From contig JADGJL010000015.1 of the NCBI GenBank assembly GCA_027600665.1, forward strand, positions 1 to 64,000: a stretch of DNA of 64,000 bases. The letters are read 5' to 3'. The notes below the pieces were generated by a model, which saw nothing but the letters and a program-made list of their open reading frames with translations, ran no database searches and was not told the origin of the DNA. The translations under genes were made by a program, and so were the position numbers. This DNA is from Irineochytrium annulatum (Eukaryota; Chytridiomycota; Chytridiomycetes; Chytridiales; Chytridiaceae). This document shows, one piece after another, positions 27,598-36,800 of this stretch (position 1 is the stretch's first letter; each line of letters starts with the position of its first letter).

Positions 27598-28704
27598 ATG
27601 AAACGAACACAGCCTTCTTTTTTACAAGCCATGATGTTGATCATGTTATCCGTTGGCTTGATCAGCCATGTTCTGATTATTCCTGCCCTTTTGGCTGCGG
27701 CCAAAAGGGATTCTTGGATTTCCGTCCTGCTATCTGCCGGACCATTTCTGATATTCGCGCTAATGCTCGCTTATGTCTCTCGTTTCCTTCAGCATCAAAC
27801 GCTGCATGATTGGTTAACTTCCCGTCTCGGAAAGCCCATTGGCATGTTATTTCGAGTTGGTAACAGCCTCTTTTTTCTCAGCGTCATCTACTTCACCCTG
27901 CACGATACCACGGCTTGGGCTAAAACGAACTATCTGACCGAAACGCCCGTATTGGTAACCAGTATTGCCCTGATGTCTCTCTGTGCCTACGCTGCTTATA
28001 AAGGTATTCGCTCGCTGGCATTTACCGCAGGTTTAGTCCTGCCACTAGTTGTCTTGTTAGGTTTCTATGTTGCTATCGTAAATACGCAATACAAGGACTA
28101 CAGTCGTCTGTTGCCTGTTCTTGAACATGGATGGCATCCCATTCTTAATGGCATGGTCTACAGTCTTGCAGGCATGTTTGAACTGCTGTTCATCTGGTAC
28201 ATCCAGCCTCATCTCACCAAACGTATACGTGTATGGCAGTATTTGATGCTCGCACTCATTCTTGTAGGACTGACTGTCGGCCCACTCATTGGGGCGATTG
28301 TGGAATTCGATCCTTTTGAGGCTGCCAAAATGAGATATCCCGCCTTTGAAGAATGGCGAATTGCCTCTTTGGGCAAATACATTGCCCAGACCGACTTCTT
28401 TTCCATCTACCAATGGCTGGCAGGTGCATTCACCCGAATTAGTCTTGCCATGTATATTGTAGTAGAAATATGGAATATTAAGAGCTCTACCAAAAGGCTT
28501 ATCAGTTGTATCTCGTTGGGTGTCTTCTTTATCCTGACCATGTTGTATCCTCTGGATGATATGACCTTCGAAAAGCTTCTGGTCGAATACATATTCCCGT
28601 TCAATCTCATATATCTGAGCGGACTTGCGATTATAGCAACGACGGTTGCCTTTATCCATTCACGCCATCAGAGGAGGAAACATCATGGAGCATCAAAAGA
28701 TTGA
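27598..28704 (+). CDS. Spore germination receptor subunit B (GerB family), second operon
   Basis: 368 residues, about ten transmembrane helices, of the Spore_permease family but much diverged from the two B proteins at 15-17.5 kb (it lacks their VGDM..YPSV start). First gene of a B-A-C operon, 69 bases after trpS. AAAAGGGG precedes the ATG. I could not find a convincing sigma-G promoter. Confidence 0.9.
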   Translation: MKRTQPSFLQAMMLIMLSVGLISHVLIIPALLAAAKRDSWISVLLSAGPFLIFALMLAYVSRFLQHQTLHDWLTSRLGKPIGMLFRVGNSLFFLSVIYFTLHDTTAWAKTNYLTETPVLVTSIALMSLCAYAAYKGIRSLAFTAGLVLPLVVLLGFYVAIVNTQYKDYSRLLPVLEHGWHPILNGMVYSLAGMFELLFIWYIQPHLTKRIRVWQYLMLALILVGLTVGPLIGAIVEFDPFEAAKMRYPAFEEWRIASLGKYIAQTDFFSIYQWLAGAFTRISLAMYIVVEIWNIKSSTKRLISCISLGVFFILTMLYPLDDMTFEKLLVEYIFPFNLIYLSGLAIIATTVAFIHSRHQRRKHHGASKD

Positions 28705-30154
28705 CACCACGTCCCATGAAACACTGCTTGCCTCTTTGAAAGAGCAGTTCAATCCATGCGCAGATGTTGTTATTCAGACCTTTCCTGTCAAAGATGAATC
28801 CGATCAGCCGGTCATCTTGCTGTATTGCGAAGGGCTTGTCGACGGTAAACAAATCAACCAATTTATTATCCCACGTTTAGAGCGGCACGCCCTAATCATT
28901 GAGGAATCACATCCCAAAGAGTTGGGATTAACCTTAAATCCGATTGAGGATATCACCAATTTCAAGAAACTTAATCTGTTGATTTTTAGTGGACAGCTAT
29001 TGATCATCTTTGATAACGGTGTTCAAGCCTGCAGTCTGGATATTGCTGATATTCCAGGACGCAGTCCAGAAGAATCAGCTATTGAGACCTCAGTTAAAGG
29101 CCCTCGCGATGGATTCACCGAAGAACTCACGACCAACATCGCCCTTATTCGCAAACGAATGAAAACATCTTCGATGTGTTACGAGAAATATGTCAAAGGC
29201 GGTCGTACTCAAACTGCCATTGGACTACTGTATGTAAAAGATATTATTAATCCAGACATTCTAAAAGAAGCACGACACAATCTGGATCAAATTGAGATTG
29301 ACGGCATTATAGGTAGCTCCATCATGGAGCGAGCTGTCATGGGAGGGGTTCGGAGCATCTTTCCGCTCACGGATAACACTGAACGTCCTGATTTTGTTGT
29401 CGATTCCCTGTTAAATGGACGTTTTGCCGTTCTCATTGAAGGTTCTCCAGTAGCAGTCATCGCGCCAACTACACTTTTCAATCAATTGAAATCTCCTGAA
29501 GATAGGAGTACACCCTTTTTCATCGTTACCTTCGAACGAATCTTGCGCATCTCCGGACTGCTGATTGCCTGTTTCTTCCCAGCCTTCTATATTGGGCTGA
29601 CCAGTTTCAATGTGGAACAGATACCGCTACCGCTCTTGGCTACAATTGCTGGTACTCGAATGGGCCTGCCCATGCCTGTGACACTGGAAGCATTTCTGAT
29701 GATTTTTATGTTCGAGCTATTCAACGAAGCTGGTCGCAGGTTACCACGTGCATTGGGCCAGACCGTCAGCGTGGTCGGCGGACTTATCATTGGGGATGCC
29801 GCTATTCGCGCGGGGATTACGTCTCCCACCATCATAGTCACGGTAGCCATTTCAGTTATCTCCAGTTATATTCTCGTGAACACCGTGCTGAGCGGAGCTA
29901 CCGCCCAGGTTCGGATCGGGATGCTTCTCATCTCTTCCATTCTTGGATTATTCGGATTCATGATTGGACTATTCGCCCTGTTGGTTCACCTTGTATCCTT
30001 AGAATGTTATGGAGTGTCTTATCTGACGCCAGTCTCTCCTTACATTCCAGGAGATTTCACGCAGGCCGTATCCATGCCACCGTCCATGAATAAAAATAAG
30101 CGTCCGGAAGCACTTCACACCCAAGATTCAACTCGTCGGAGAAAACGCCCATGA
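28685..30154 (+). CDS. Spore germination receptor subunit A (GerA family), second operon
   Basis: 489 residues from the ATG at 28685, which follows GAGGAGG. It overlaps the B gene by 20 bases. The N-terminal domain has the conserved GPRDGFTEELTTNIALIRKR and ERPDFVVDSLLNGRFAV. Membrane helices start near residue 280 (MGLPMPVTLEAFLMIFMFELFNEAGRRLP). Confidence 0.95.
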   Translation: MEHQKIDTTSHETLLASLKEQFNPCADVVIQTFPVKDESDQPVILLYCEGLVDGKQINQFIIPRLERHALIIEESHPKELGLTLNPIEDITNFKKLNLLIFSGQLLIIFDNGVQACSLDIADIPGRSPEESAIETSVKGPRDGFTEELTTNIALIRKRMKTSSMCYEKYVKGGRTQTAIGLLYVKDIINPDILKEARHNLDQIEIDGIIGSSIMERAVMGGVRSIFPLTDNTERPDFVVDSLLNGRFAVLIEGSPVAVIAPTTLFNQLKSPEDRSTPFFIVTFERILRISGLLIACFFPAFYIGLTSFNVEQIPLPLLATIAGTRMGLPMPVTLEAFLMIFMFELFNEAGRRLPRALGQTVSVVGGLIIGDAAIRAGITSPTIIVTVAISVISSYILVNTVLSGATAQVRIGMLLISSILGLFGFMIGLFALLVHLVSLECYGVSYLTPVSPYIPGDFTQAVSMPPSMNKNKRPEALHTQDSTRRRKRP

Positions 30155-31308
30155 TCCGATGGACGTCCATGACTTGCCTACTTGTGGGGTGCTTGATCCT
30201 GCTAACCGGATGCTGGGATTCCAAGGAAGTGCAAAGTATTAACTTCATCACAGCGATAGGAATAGACTATGTGGACAACCAATATATTGCGTATGCCCAA
30301 TTGATAGACTTCTCGAGTATTGCAAAACAGGAAACACCAACTTCCCGGGAAACAAGGGACATGTGGATAGGACGAGGCAAGGGTACAACTCTGAGCATGG
30401 CTATTAATGACTTGTATGAAACATCACAGCAGCAAACGCTCTGGACTCATGTTAAGGCCATTGTTTTATCAAAAAATGCTTTGGACGGAAAGTTGGAGGA
30501 TATATTTAATACGTTGCTGCATTCAGGTCAACTGAGATATACACCTTGGATTTATGCGACTGAGCAGGACATTCCGGAAGTACTATCCCCTTCTGCGCTG
30601 CTGAACCAATCCGCCCAGACCATTGAGATATTCGAACCCATGAGGCTATACAAACAGCATTCGGGTTACGAACCTATTCGGCTACATCAGCTTCTCGATG
30701 GATTACGGGAACCAGCTTCCGTCATTCTCTTACCTTCGGTCTCCACAAGGAATGAGACGTGGTTCAATGGCGATAAAAACCCACCTCTGGTTAGAATGGA
30801 TGGATTTTATGTCATTTCCCAAGGCAAAAGTCAAGGTAGAGTTGCAGGAGCAGATGCAGACGGTACACGATACGTGAAATATAAGCGTGTTCATCAATAT
30901 CCTTTGTACGTGTATGGGAATGGCGGAAAGACTCCTGATTTAACCCTGATGCTTCGTAATCCCAAGACCAGAATCACGGCCAGGAAACAAGGAGACGGGG
31001 TCACATTCGATATGGTTACCTCGGTCAAAAGTTCCATCACCGAAGACCATGGAGCCCCGCGCACGCCACACGCCATGGAACAAGAAGCGGAAAAACAGAT
31101 CGAATCCGAAATTCGAGATACGTTCGAAAAAAACAAGTCACGCAAGATTGATTCATATGGTCTTGCGGAACATCTCTATCGCCACAATCTGCCCTTGTGG
31201 CAACAAGAGGTCTCTCAACGGTCTGATCCCCTTGAGCGTTTTAAGCTTGGTAAAGTGGAAGTGCATGTGGATATCCTTAATGCAAGCACGTATAAATACA
31301 GTAAATAA
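30151..31308 (+). CDS. Spore germination receptor lipoprotein subunit C, second operon
   Basis: 385 residues. Signal peptide with lipobox LLTGC (Cys about 23), then WDSKEVQSINFITAIGIDYVD as expected for GerC. Overlaps the A stop by four bases (ATGA), so the two are translationally coupled. Last gene of the operon. Confidence 0.94.
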   Translation: MIRWTSMTCLLVGCLILLTGCWDSKEVQSINFITAIGIDYVDNQYIAYAQLIDFSSIAKQETPTSRETRDMWIGRGKGTTLSMAINDLYETSQQQTLWTHVKAIVLSKNALDGKLEDIFNTLLHSGQLRYTPWIYATEQDIPEVLSPSALLNQSAQTIEIFEPMRLYKQHSGYEPIRLHQLLDGLREPASVILLPSVSTRNETWFNGDKNPPLVRMDGFYVISQGKSQGRVAGADADGTRYVKYKRVHQYPLYVYGNGGKTPDLTLMLRNPKTRITARKQGDGVTFDMVTSVKSSITEDHGAPRTPHAMEQEAEKQIESEIRDTFEKNKSRKIDSYGLAEHLYRHNLPLWQQEVSQRSDPLERFKLGKVEVHVDILNASTYKYSK

Positions 31309-31354
31309 AAGAAGACCTGTGACCTGCATTACATGCAAGTACTGGTCTTCTTTT
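31307..31354. terminator. Bidirectional terminator between the second germination operon and the ASRT-like gene
   Basis: AAAAGAAGACC pairs with GGTCTTCTTTT around a 26-base loop that itself contains TGCAT/ATGCA. Serves both convergent genes. Confidence 0.8.
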
Positions 31355-31383
31355 GGGTTTGAATTTCGTGCCAAGTCGATACG

Positions 31384-31800
31384 TTATTTTAATGGATAAG
31401 CCATGACACTCATCAGAGCCAATTCTGGCTGGGTGGTGTCCAATCGACTGTACTGAATGATGACTGGGATATTGCTTGAAACCGTGATGGCATAAGGTAC
31501 ACCTGACGGGATAGACTGCTCTCCCGATTGTAGCGATGCGGTACGAATATGTTTTGTTCTTCTCGCTGGCACCTCCGCCACAATATCTTCGAGTGGTTCT
31601 CTGTCTTCAAAATAGATTGTGATGTTCAGTTCCGCATCGGCGGCACCTGTGTTTAACACACAGATACTTTCATGACTCTCCAGTGTGCCGCTACTCTCTG
31701 GTGGGATGTAGCCATCAGGGATAACCCAGTAGGTATGACCTGTGGCTGTCGGATCGTTCTTATGGGCTGATGCACCTTGTTTGGTCGGCTCCAATGTCAT
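31384..31800 (-). CDS. ASRT-like protein (sensory rhodopsin transducer family)
   Basis: 138 residues from the ATG at 31800, which follows GGAGG; a Met seven residues upstream overlaps that site. The sequence has the family features YWVIPDGYIPP, HESICVLNTG, ITIYFEDREP, RTKHIRT and NIPVIIQYSRLDT. The family is named after the soluble transducer of Anabaena sensory rhodopsin, a beta-sandwich tetramer. No rhodopsin gene is in the window; members outside cyanobacteria often sit with carbohydrate genes, as here. The function is unknown. Confidence 0.75.
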   Translation of the reverse strand: MTLEPTKQGASAHKNDPTATGHTYWVIPDGYIPPESSGTLESHESICVLNTGAADAELNITIYFEDREPLEDIVAEVPARRTKHIRTASLQSGEQSIPSGVPYAITVSSNIPVIIQYSRLDTTQPELALMSVMAYPLK

Positions 31801-31892
31801 TGAAATATATCCTCCAATCATTAAGTTAAAATCGGGTGGGCTTGCGGGGCTGTCGCTCCGATGGACTGATCGGGCTGTGGGCCGCTGTTGGC

Positions 31893-31986
31893 TCGGGATT
31901 TCTATTTATTCCCCCTCAGCAGGGGAAATCCCGCTCCAAAGGCGGACGCTTCGCTCCCTCTACCCGATTCCGTCCCCCTCCGCTGC
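31893..31986 (-). repeat. Structured intergenic repeat, copy 3 (divergent)
   Basis: Contains CGGGATTT/AAATCCCG enclosing CCCC/GGGG, next to the module AGGCGGACGCTTCGCT...TTCCGTCC..CTCCG (plus-strand reading). That module matches the copy at 54.1 kb and, less fully, the one at 42.3 kb, while the hairpin sequence is different. All three copies read the same way relative to the window. Confidence 0.5.
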
Positions 31987-32004
31987 TACGCTCGCCGAAC
32001 TGAT

Positions 32005-32040
32005 TTAAAAAAATTATTGCCCTCGCTATTCGCTGGGCAA
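32005..32040 (-). terminator. Terminator of the oligosaccharide uptake operon
   Basis: On the minus strand TTGCCC/GGGCAA form a hairpin with a 12-base loop followed by a T run, about 55 bases past the acetylesterase stop. Confidence 0.75.
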
Positions 32041-32093
32041 CTTTGTTTCGCTCGTTACTTCGTTTAACTCGCTTAATAATTAAGGACATGAAC

Positions 32094-33335
32094 CTACCGC
32101 AGATACATCTGCAACGGTTGTAATTGCAACTCGCGGATGGCTTCTGCCACCTGCTGGGCAAGGCGGCGGGCGCCGCGTTCCTGAAAATGCGTGTTATCCT
32201 CCACACCCGAAGGGAAATTCACATACTCTCCTGGCAGCACCCACATAAAGTCGTCCTTGGTGCCCTCAACGCCCGCCTGCTCGAACAGAAGGCGGCTGCG
32301 CTCAGCCAGATCGATCAGCGGTACACCTTCCTGTTCCGCCAGCTCACGTACGGCGATGATATAATCGCCATGCGTATCGGTCAATGTGCCATCATCCGCA
32401 AAATAGCGACGATGCACCGGGGTTATGAGCACCGGACGAGCCTTGGCTTCACGGGCAGCATCGATATACTTTTTCAGATATTCCTTATATGTTGTGAATG
32501 GGTCGGTCCCACGTTCAGGGTCCGGCTTCTCATCGTTATGTCCAAATTGAATAAACAGAAAATCTTCGGGCTTGATTCGCTCCAGAATGGCGCTGAGCCT
32601 GCCTTCATTCATAAAGCTGCGGGAACTGCGCCCTGACTGGGCATGATTATCCACTGCCACATCATGTTTGAACTGTGCTGGCAATAGCTGGCCCCAACCA
32701 CAATACGGATACCCACTTTCCGGCTGGTCCGTTACGGTTGAATCCCCGGCAAGAAATACAGTCATGGTCTGATTCGCAAGGGTGATCTCTAACGCATTGA
32801 TTCTTGGCGCGGGACCGGAAAATGACAGACGAAGTCTGCCGCCACGAACAACAACCGAGAATCGCACCTCTGCAAATTGCCCGGGAAGTGTACGAATGGT
32901 TGGCAGTACAAGCCTGCCCTCACCAACTTTCACGCGGGTTACTGTCTCAGCCAATTCATCACCTGCAACAAGTAAAACTTGATAGGTTCCATCGGGAACA
33001 TCCACGATGAAGGATGCTTTGAGCGGAATACAGAAGCCCGAACGCAATCGGGCAGACATGGTTGTCTGCCCCGGATTGTTATGATGTTGTTTCGTGGAAT
33101 TCGACACGTCATCATCTCCGATGCGTTGTTTCTCATACACCAGAGAACCCGCTTCGAATCCGTATCCGCCTCGTTCCTCATATGCGGTTGTTGCAGTTAC
33201 TTTCAGATAATCCCCTGTCTCATCTGCTCTTCCCGAATCCGGTCCAAAGTTATACTTCCAGCTGGTCACGGACACTGCCTGGCCCTCTGCCGCTGCCTCC
33301 ATGGCAACGGCCTGACTATCCTGAGCTTTATTCAA
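32094..33335 (-). CDS. Rhamnogalacturonan acetylesterase-like SGNH hydrolase
   Basis: 413 residues. A beta-rich N-terminal domain (about 1-190) precedes an SGNH esterase: block I FLAGDSTVTD with nucleophile Ser, QSGRSSRSF, FIQFGHNDEKP and the catalytic D..H in VEDNTHFQERGA. This layout fits the rhamnogalacturonan acetylesterases (YesT, YesY, RhgT of B. subtilis), which remove acetyl groups from pectin fragments. There is no signal peptide, so it should act on imported oligosaccharides. The start is TTG after AAGGAGG. It follows the ABC importer by 75 bases and is probably in its operon. Confidence 0.9.
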   Translation of the reverse strand: MNKAQDSQAVAMEAAAEGQAVSVTSWKYNFGPDSGRADETGDYLKVTATTAYEERGGYGFEAGSLVYEKQRIGDDDVSNSTKQHHNNPGQTTMSARLRSGFCIPLKASFIVDVPDGTYQVLLVAGDELAETVTRVKVGEGRLVLPTIRTLPGQFAEVRFSVVVRGGRLRLSFSGPAPRINALEITLANQTMTVFLAGDSTVTDQPESGYPYCGWGQLLPAQFKHDVAVDNHAQSGRSSRSFMNEGRLSAILERIKPEDFLFIQFGHNDEKPDPERGTDPFTTYKEYLKKYIDAAREAKARPVLITPVHRRYFADDGTLTDTHGDYIIAVRELAEQEGVPLIDLAERSRLLFEQAGVEGTKDDFMWVLPGEYVNFPSGVEDNTHFQERGARRLAQQVAEAIRELQLQPLQMYLR

Positions 33336-33409
33336 AAGCGATAACCTCCTTGGTTAACTTTCGTAAACGTTCAATCGGGCAAGATACGAAGATATACTGT
33401 CAAGCCTGC

Positions 33410-34252
33410 TTATCCTTTCAATCCGCTGGTGCTCATCCCTTGAACAATTTGTTTCTGGAAGATGAAGAACACAGCTACAACCGGAACCAGACTGACGATG
33501 GACATAGCAAACATGGCGCCCCAGTTGGAAGCAGATTCGCTATCCAGGAACATTTTCAGTGCCATCGAGACGGTATATTTCTCAGGCGAGTTGAGGTACA
33601 ATACCGGGCCGAGCAGATCTTCCCATCTCCAGTAGAAGGAGAAAATCGCAGCTGTTGCCAGAGATGACTTGATCAGCGGCATAATAATCTGAATATATAA
33701 TCTGAATTTGTTACATCCATCAATGGTTGCAGCCTCATCCAGCTCCTTCGGAATTGTTCGAATGAACTGTACCATCAGGAAGATGAAGAACGGCATTCCG
33801 AAGAATGTAGGGACAACGATTGGCAGAATCGTATTCAGCCAACCCAGCTTCGTGAAGATAATGTATTGGGGAACCAAGACCACGTCATGTGGCAACATCA
33901 GCGTCAACATCATAATGGAGAACCAGAAGCTACGACCTTTGAAGCTAAGTCTGGCAAAACCAAAAGCGATCAGCGATGACGATATCACAGCACCGATGGT
34001 AGATATAACTACAATTACAAGGGAGTTGGTGATGTAATCCATGAACGGTCTTCCTGCTGTTCCTTTCCAACCATCCACATAGTTACTCCAGATCCACTCT
34101 GCTGGAAACAGGGTATCTGCGGTAACAAAGATCGTACGACTTTCCTTGAATGAACTGAAGAGCATCCAGAGTACGGGATAGAGCATCAGGAGGGCAAGAG
34201 CTGCAACGAACAGGTGATACACGGGCCATTTTACATTTTTCCATACCATCAT
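33410..34252 (-). CDS. Carbohydrate ABC transporter permease (MalG/LplC/YesQ type)
   Basis: 280 residues, six helices, with the permease EAA loop [28 protein letters not shown]. Ends in MSTSGLKG as is usual for the family. Starts two bases after its partner's stop codon. Part of the uptake operon for pectin-type oligosaccharides (inferred from context). The ATPase is not encoded here, so a shared MsmX-like ATPase elsewhere is expected. Confidence 0.93.
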   Translation of the reverse strand: MMVWKNVKWPVYHLFVAALALLMLYPVLWMLFSSFKESRTIFVTADTLFPAEWIWSNYVDGWKGTAGRPFMDYITNSLVIVVISTIGAVISSSLIAFGFARLSFKGRSFWFSIMMLTLMLPHDVVLVPQYIIFTKLGWLNTILPIVVPTFFGMPFFIFLMVQFIRTIPKELDEAATIDGCNKFRLYIQIIMPLIKSSLATAAIFSFYWRWEDLLGPVLYLNSPEKYTVSMALKMFLDSESASNWGAMFAMSIVSLVPVVAVFFIFQKQIVQGMSTSGLKG

Positions 34253-34254
34253 CG

Positions 34255-35157
34255 TTACTTCCCTCCTTCAGATTCATAGAATACCCAATACTTGGATGTC
34301 AGGAACACAGCCACCGTGAGTATTCCAATCATAATGAGCATGATCCAAGCCATTGCCGAAGCATACCCCATGTTGTTAAACATAAATGCCTGACGGAACA
34401 GATACAGGGAGTACAGCATGGTACCATCCATTGGGCCGCCTTCCCCTTTGGAGATAATGTAAGCAGGTACGAAGGTCATGAATGCCCCAATTGTCTGCAT
34501 GATCATATTGAACAGGACGATTGGGCTAAGAAGCGGCAAGGTGATGCTGAAAAATTTTCGAACCGGATTCGCACCATCCACACCTGCTGCCTCGTACATC
34601 TCAGGGGAGATGTTTTTGAGACCAGCCAGGAAGATCAGCATGGACGAACCGAACTGCCACACAGACAGTGAGATCAGCATAACCAGGGACGCATTCGGGT
34701 CACCAAACCAGCTGATAGGCCCAATCCCAATTGCCGTTAGAGCGCTGTTGATAACACCCTCATTACTGAAGAGGTTACGCCACATAATGGATACAGCCAC
34801 ACTACCGCCGATAATGGATGGGAGGTAATACAACGTCCGGTACGTTCCAATCATACGAGAGCCAGTGTTGAGGACCATCGCTACGAAGAGGGCAAAGATC
34901 AATCTTAACGGAACCCCAATGAATACATACAGAAACGTCACTTTGACCGAGTTCCAATATTTCGGGTCATCAAAAAACATTTTGGTGTAGTTATCGAGCC
35001 CAATCCACCGCGGAGAAGTGAACAAGTTATAACTCGTGAACGACATATATAAGGATACAAACATGGGGATGAGTGTGAAGCCCAGGAATCCAATAATAAA
35101 CGGGCTTATGAACGCATATCCGGTTAAGTTTCGACGTAACGACGAATACTGCCTCAA
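34255..35157 (-). CDS. Carbohydrate ABC transporter permease (MalF/LplB/YesP type)
   Basis: 300 residues, six helices, N-terminal [20 protein letters not shown] and EAA loop [27 protein letters not shown], both typical. Pairs with the next gene to form the membrane channel. The 140-base gap to the binding-protein gene has no obvious terminator. Confidence 0.93.
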   Translation of the reverse strand: MRQYSSLRRNLTGYAFISPFIIGFLGFTLIPMFVSLYMSFTSYNLFTSPRWIGLDNYTKMFFDDPKYWNSVKVTFLYVFIGVPLRLIFALFVAMVLNTGSRMIGTYRTLYYLPSIIGGSVAVSIMWRNLFSNEGVINSALTAIGIGPISWFGDPNASLVMLISLSVWQFGSSMLIFLAGLKNISPEMYEAAGVDGANPVRKFFSITLPLLSPIVLFNMIMQTIGAFMTFVPAYIISKGEGGPMDGTMLYSLYLFRQAFMFNNMGYASAMAWIMLIMIGILTVAVFLTSKYWVFYESEGGK

Positions 35158-35296
35158 TGGAACGAACCTCCTTCATGGATCAGCTTGCTCTCTCATCCTT
35201 ACTTCGGTCATCTGGACGGGGAAAGGCCCTCGCATTCGCGAGCAGCCCCATTCCCGACCATCCCTGAAGTGGGACGAGCAAGCTATCATTCAACTG

Positions 35297-36580
35297 TTAT
35301 TTATTGTTTGCAAGTACCGATTCGGCATTTTTGCGGAATGTTTCTGCTGCCTGTTCAGGTGTGATTTTGCCAAAGTTCAACTCTTCAACCACATCGGCCA
35401 GAGCAGAGATTACTTCCGGTGAACCCACCGGTGGCGGTGAACTCATTGGTGAAGCCTTAGGCTCCATTGCGGCTACGAATTCAAAGACCTGTTTCGTGGC
35501 GTCACTCAGCTCAGGTGCGATGGCTTCCTTGATTGCTCCGGAGATTGGTACACCGCGCTCCCCTTTGATCAGTTTGTTGGCTTCCACGTCATTCACCCAG
35601 AAATCAATGAATTTAGCCGCTTCTTCCTTCACTTTGGAGTTAGATGTTACACCCCAATACATACTTGGTTGCATATAAAGTCCTTTTTCCATATCAGGTC
35701 CTGGCATTGGAGCAATTTCGAGCGGACGGTTCGCTACCTGTTGCAAAGCTACGAACTGGTTGGACCACTGCCATACGCCAATTCCTTTTTCCTTCACGAG
35801 ATCCGATTCCTCAATAATGCCTTTGGTTTGGTTGGCTACATCCGGTGTAGGTGCTGCGCCCTGCTCAATCATGCGGCGCATAAGTCCGAAGAATTCAACA
35901 AACAATTGGTCATCATCATAACCAAGACCTGTGCCTTCCGCATTGTATAGCGACAACCCTTTGGTACGCAGGAAGTAATGGAAGAAGATATCCGGAGCTA
36001 CCCCTCCATCCAAATACAGACCTTTCTCAGCGGCTTGTTTACCCAGTGCTTCGTACGACTCCCAAGTCATATTGTCAGGGATTGCATCCACGCCTGCTTT
36101 TTTAAGCAACGCCGGATCATATTGGAAGCCCAGAACGTTAACACCGGCAGGTACACCGTATTGTTTACCATTAATTACACCTGTGCTAATTACATTCTCA
36201 GACACATCGTCCACTTTGATCTGGTTGCCCAGATAAGGAGCTAGATCCTCAAGCTGACCATTCTGTGCATATTGGCTGATGTAGGAAATATCCATCTGAA
36301 CGATGTCAGGCAATTGATTTGCTGCTGCTTGTGGTGCGAGCTTTTTCCAGTAGTCATCAAATGAAGCATATTCCACGTCAATTTTGACATTCGGATTTTT
36401 CGACTTGTATAGGTCAATGACCTTCTGTGTATATTCATGCCGTGCATCCGAACCCCACCAAGCGATCCGCAGAGTAACCGATCCATCCGAAGACCCCTGT
36501 TCGCTTCCTCCACCTGAACTACATGCCGCTGTAAAAACGAGCAACGCAGCCATCATCAGGAATATTGCCTTTTTCACCAT
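35297..36580 (-). CDS. Extracellular solute-binding lipoprotein (family 1, YesO type)
   Basis: 427 residues. Lipobox FTAACSSGG (Cys about 20) after a signal peptide, then a periplasmic-binding fold typical of sugar importers (WWGSDARHEYTQKVIDLY, FHYFLRTKG, KGERGVPIS). AAAAGGGGAG precedes the ATG. A perfect cre site lies about 57 bases upstream, suggesting CcpA control, and the YesMN-like pair upstream is the likely specific regulator. Confidence 0.93.
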   Translation of the reverse strand: MVKKAIFLMMAALLVFTAACSSGGGSEQGSSDGSVTLRIAWWGSDARHEYTQKVIDLYKSKNPNVKIDVEYASFDDYWKKLAPQAAANQLPDIVQMDISYISQYAQNGQLEDLAPYLGNQIKVDDVSENVISTGVINGKQYGVPAGVNVLGFQYDPALLKKAGVDAIPDNMTWESYEALGKQAAEKGLYLDGGVAPDIFFHYFLRTKGLSLYNAEGTGLGYDDDQLFVEFFGLMRRMIEQGAAPTPDVANQTKGIIEESDLVKEKGIGVWQWSNQFVALQQVANRPLEIAPMPGPDMEKGLYMQPSMYWGVTSNSKVKEEAAKFIDFWVNDVEANKLIKGERGVPISGAIKEAIAPELSDATKQVFEFVAAMEPKASPMSSPPPVGSPEVISALADVVEELNFGKITPEQAAETFRKNAESVLANNK

Positions 36581-36636
36581 GCCAATCTCCCCTTTTATGT
36601 TGATATGGTTGTGTGAACGCGTTACCCTCTTATTTC

Positions 36637-36650
36637 TGATAACGCTTTCA
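36637..36650 (-). promoter_or_regulatory. Catabolite responsive element (cre) before the binding-protein gene
   Basis: TGAAAGCGTTATCA on the minus strand matches the Gram-positive cre consensus TGWAANCGNTNWCA at every fixed position. Confidence 0.7.
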
Positions 36651-36720
36651 CAAACTTGTTAATGTCATTTTCGCAAATGTACGACCAGAGTTGAATACAC
36701 AAAACCGTCTTGTTGGTTCA

Positions 36721-36771
36721 AAAAACAGAGGAGGACAACAGCCCCCTCTCAGCGCTGTTCATCCTCCCCAG
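36721..36771 (-). terminator. Terminator after the YesN-like regulator gene
   Basis: GGGGAGGA..GAACAG pairs with CTGTT..TCCTCC on the minus strand and is followed by TGTTTTTT. It separates the two-component genes from the transporter operon. Confidence 0.8.
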
Positions 36772-36800
36772 ACATGAGTCATACGATTGATATCTCATTG

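Noticed and set aside
36612..36627. Second cre near the binding-protein gene (TGTGAACGCGTTACC)
   Set aside because: Several fixed positions of the consensus do not match.
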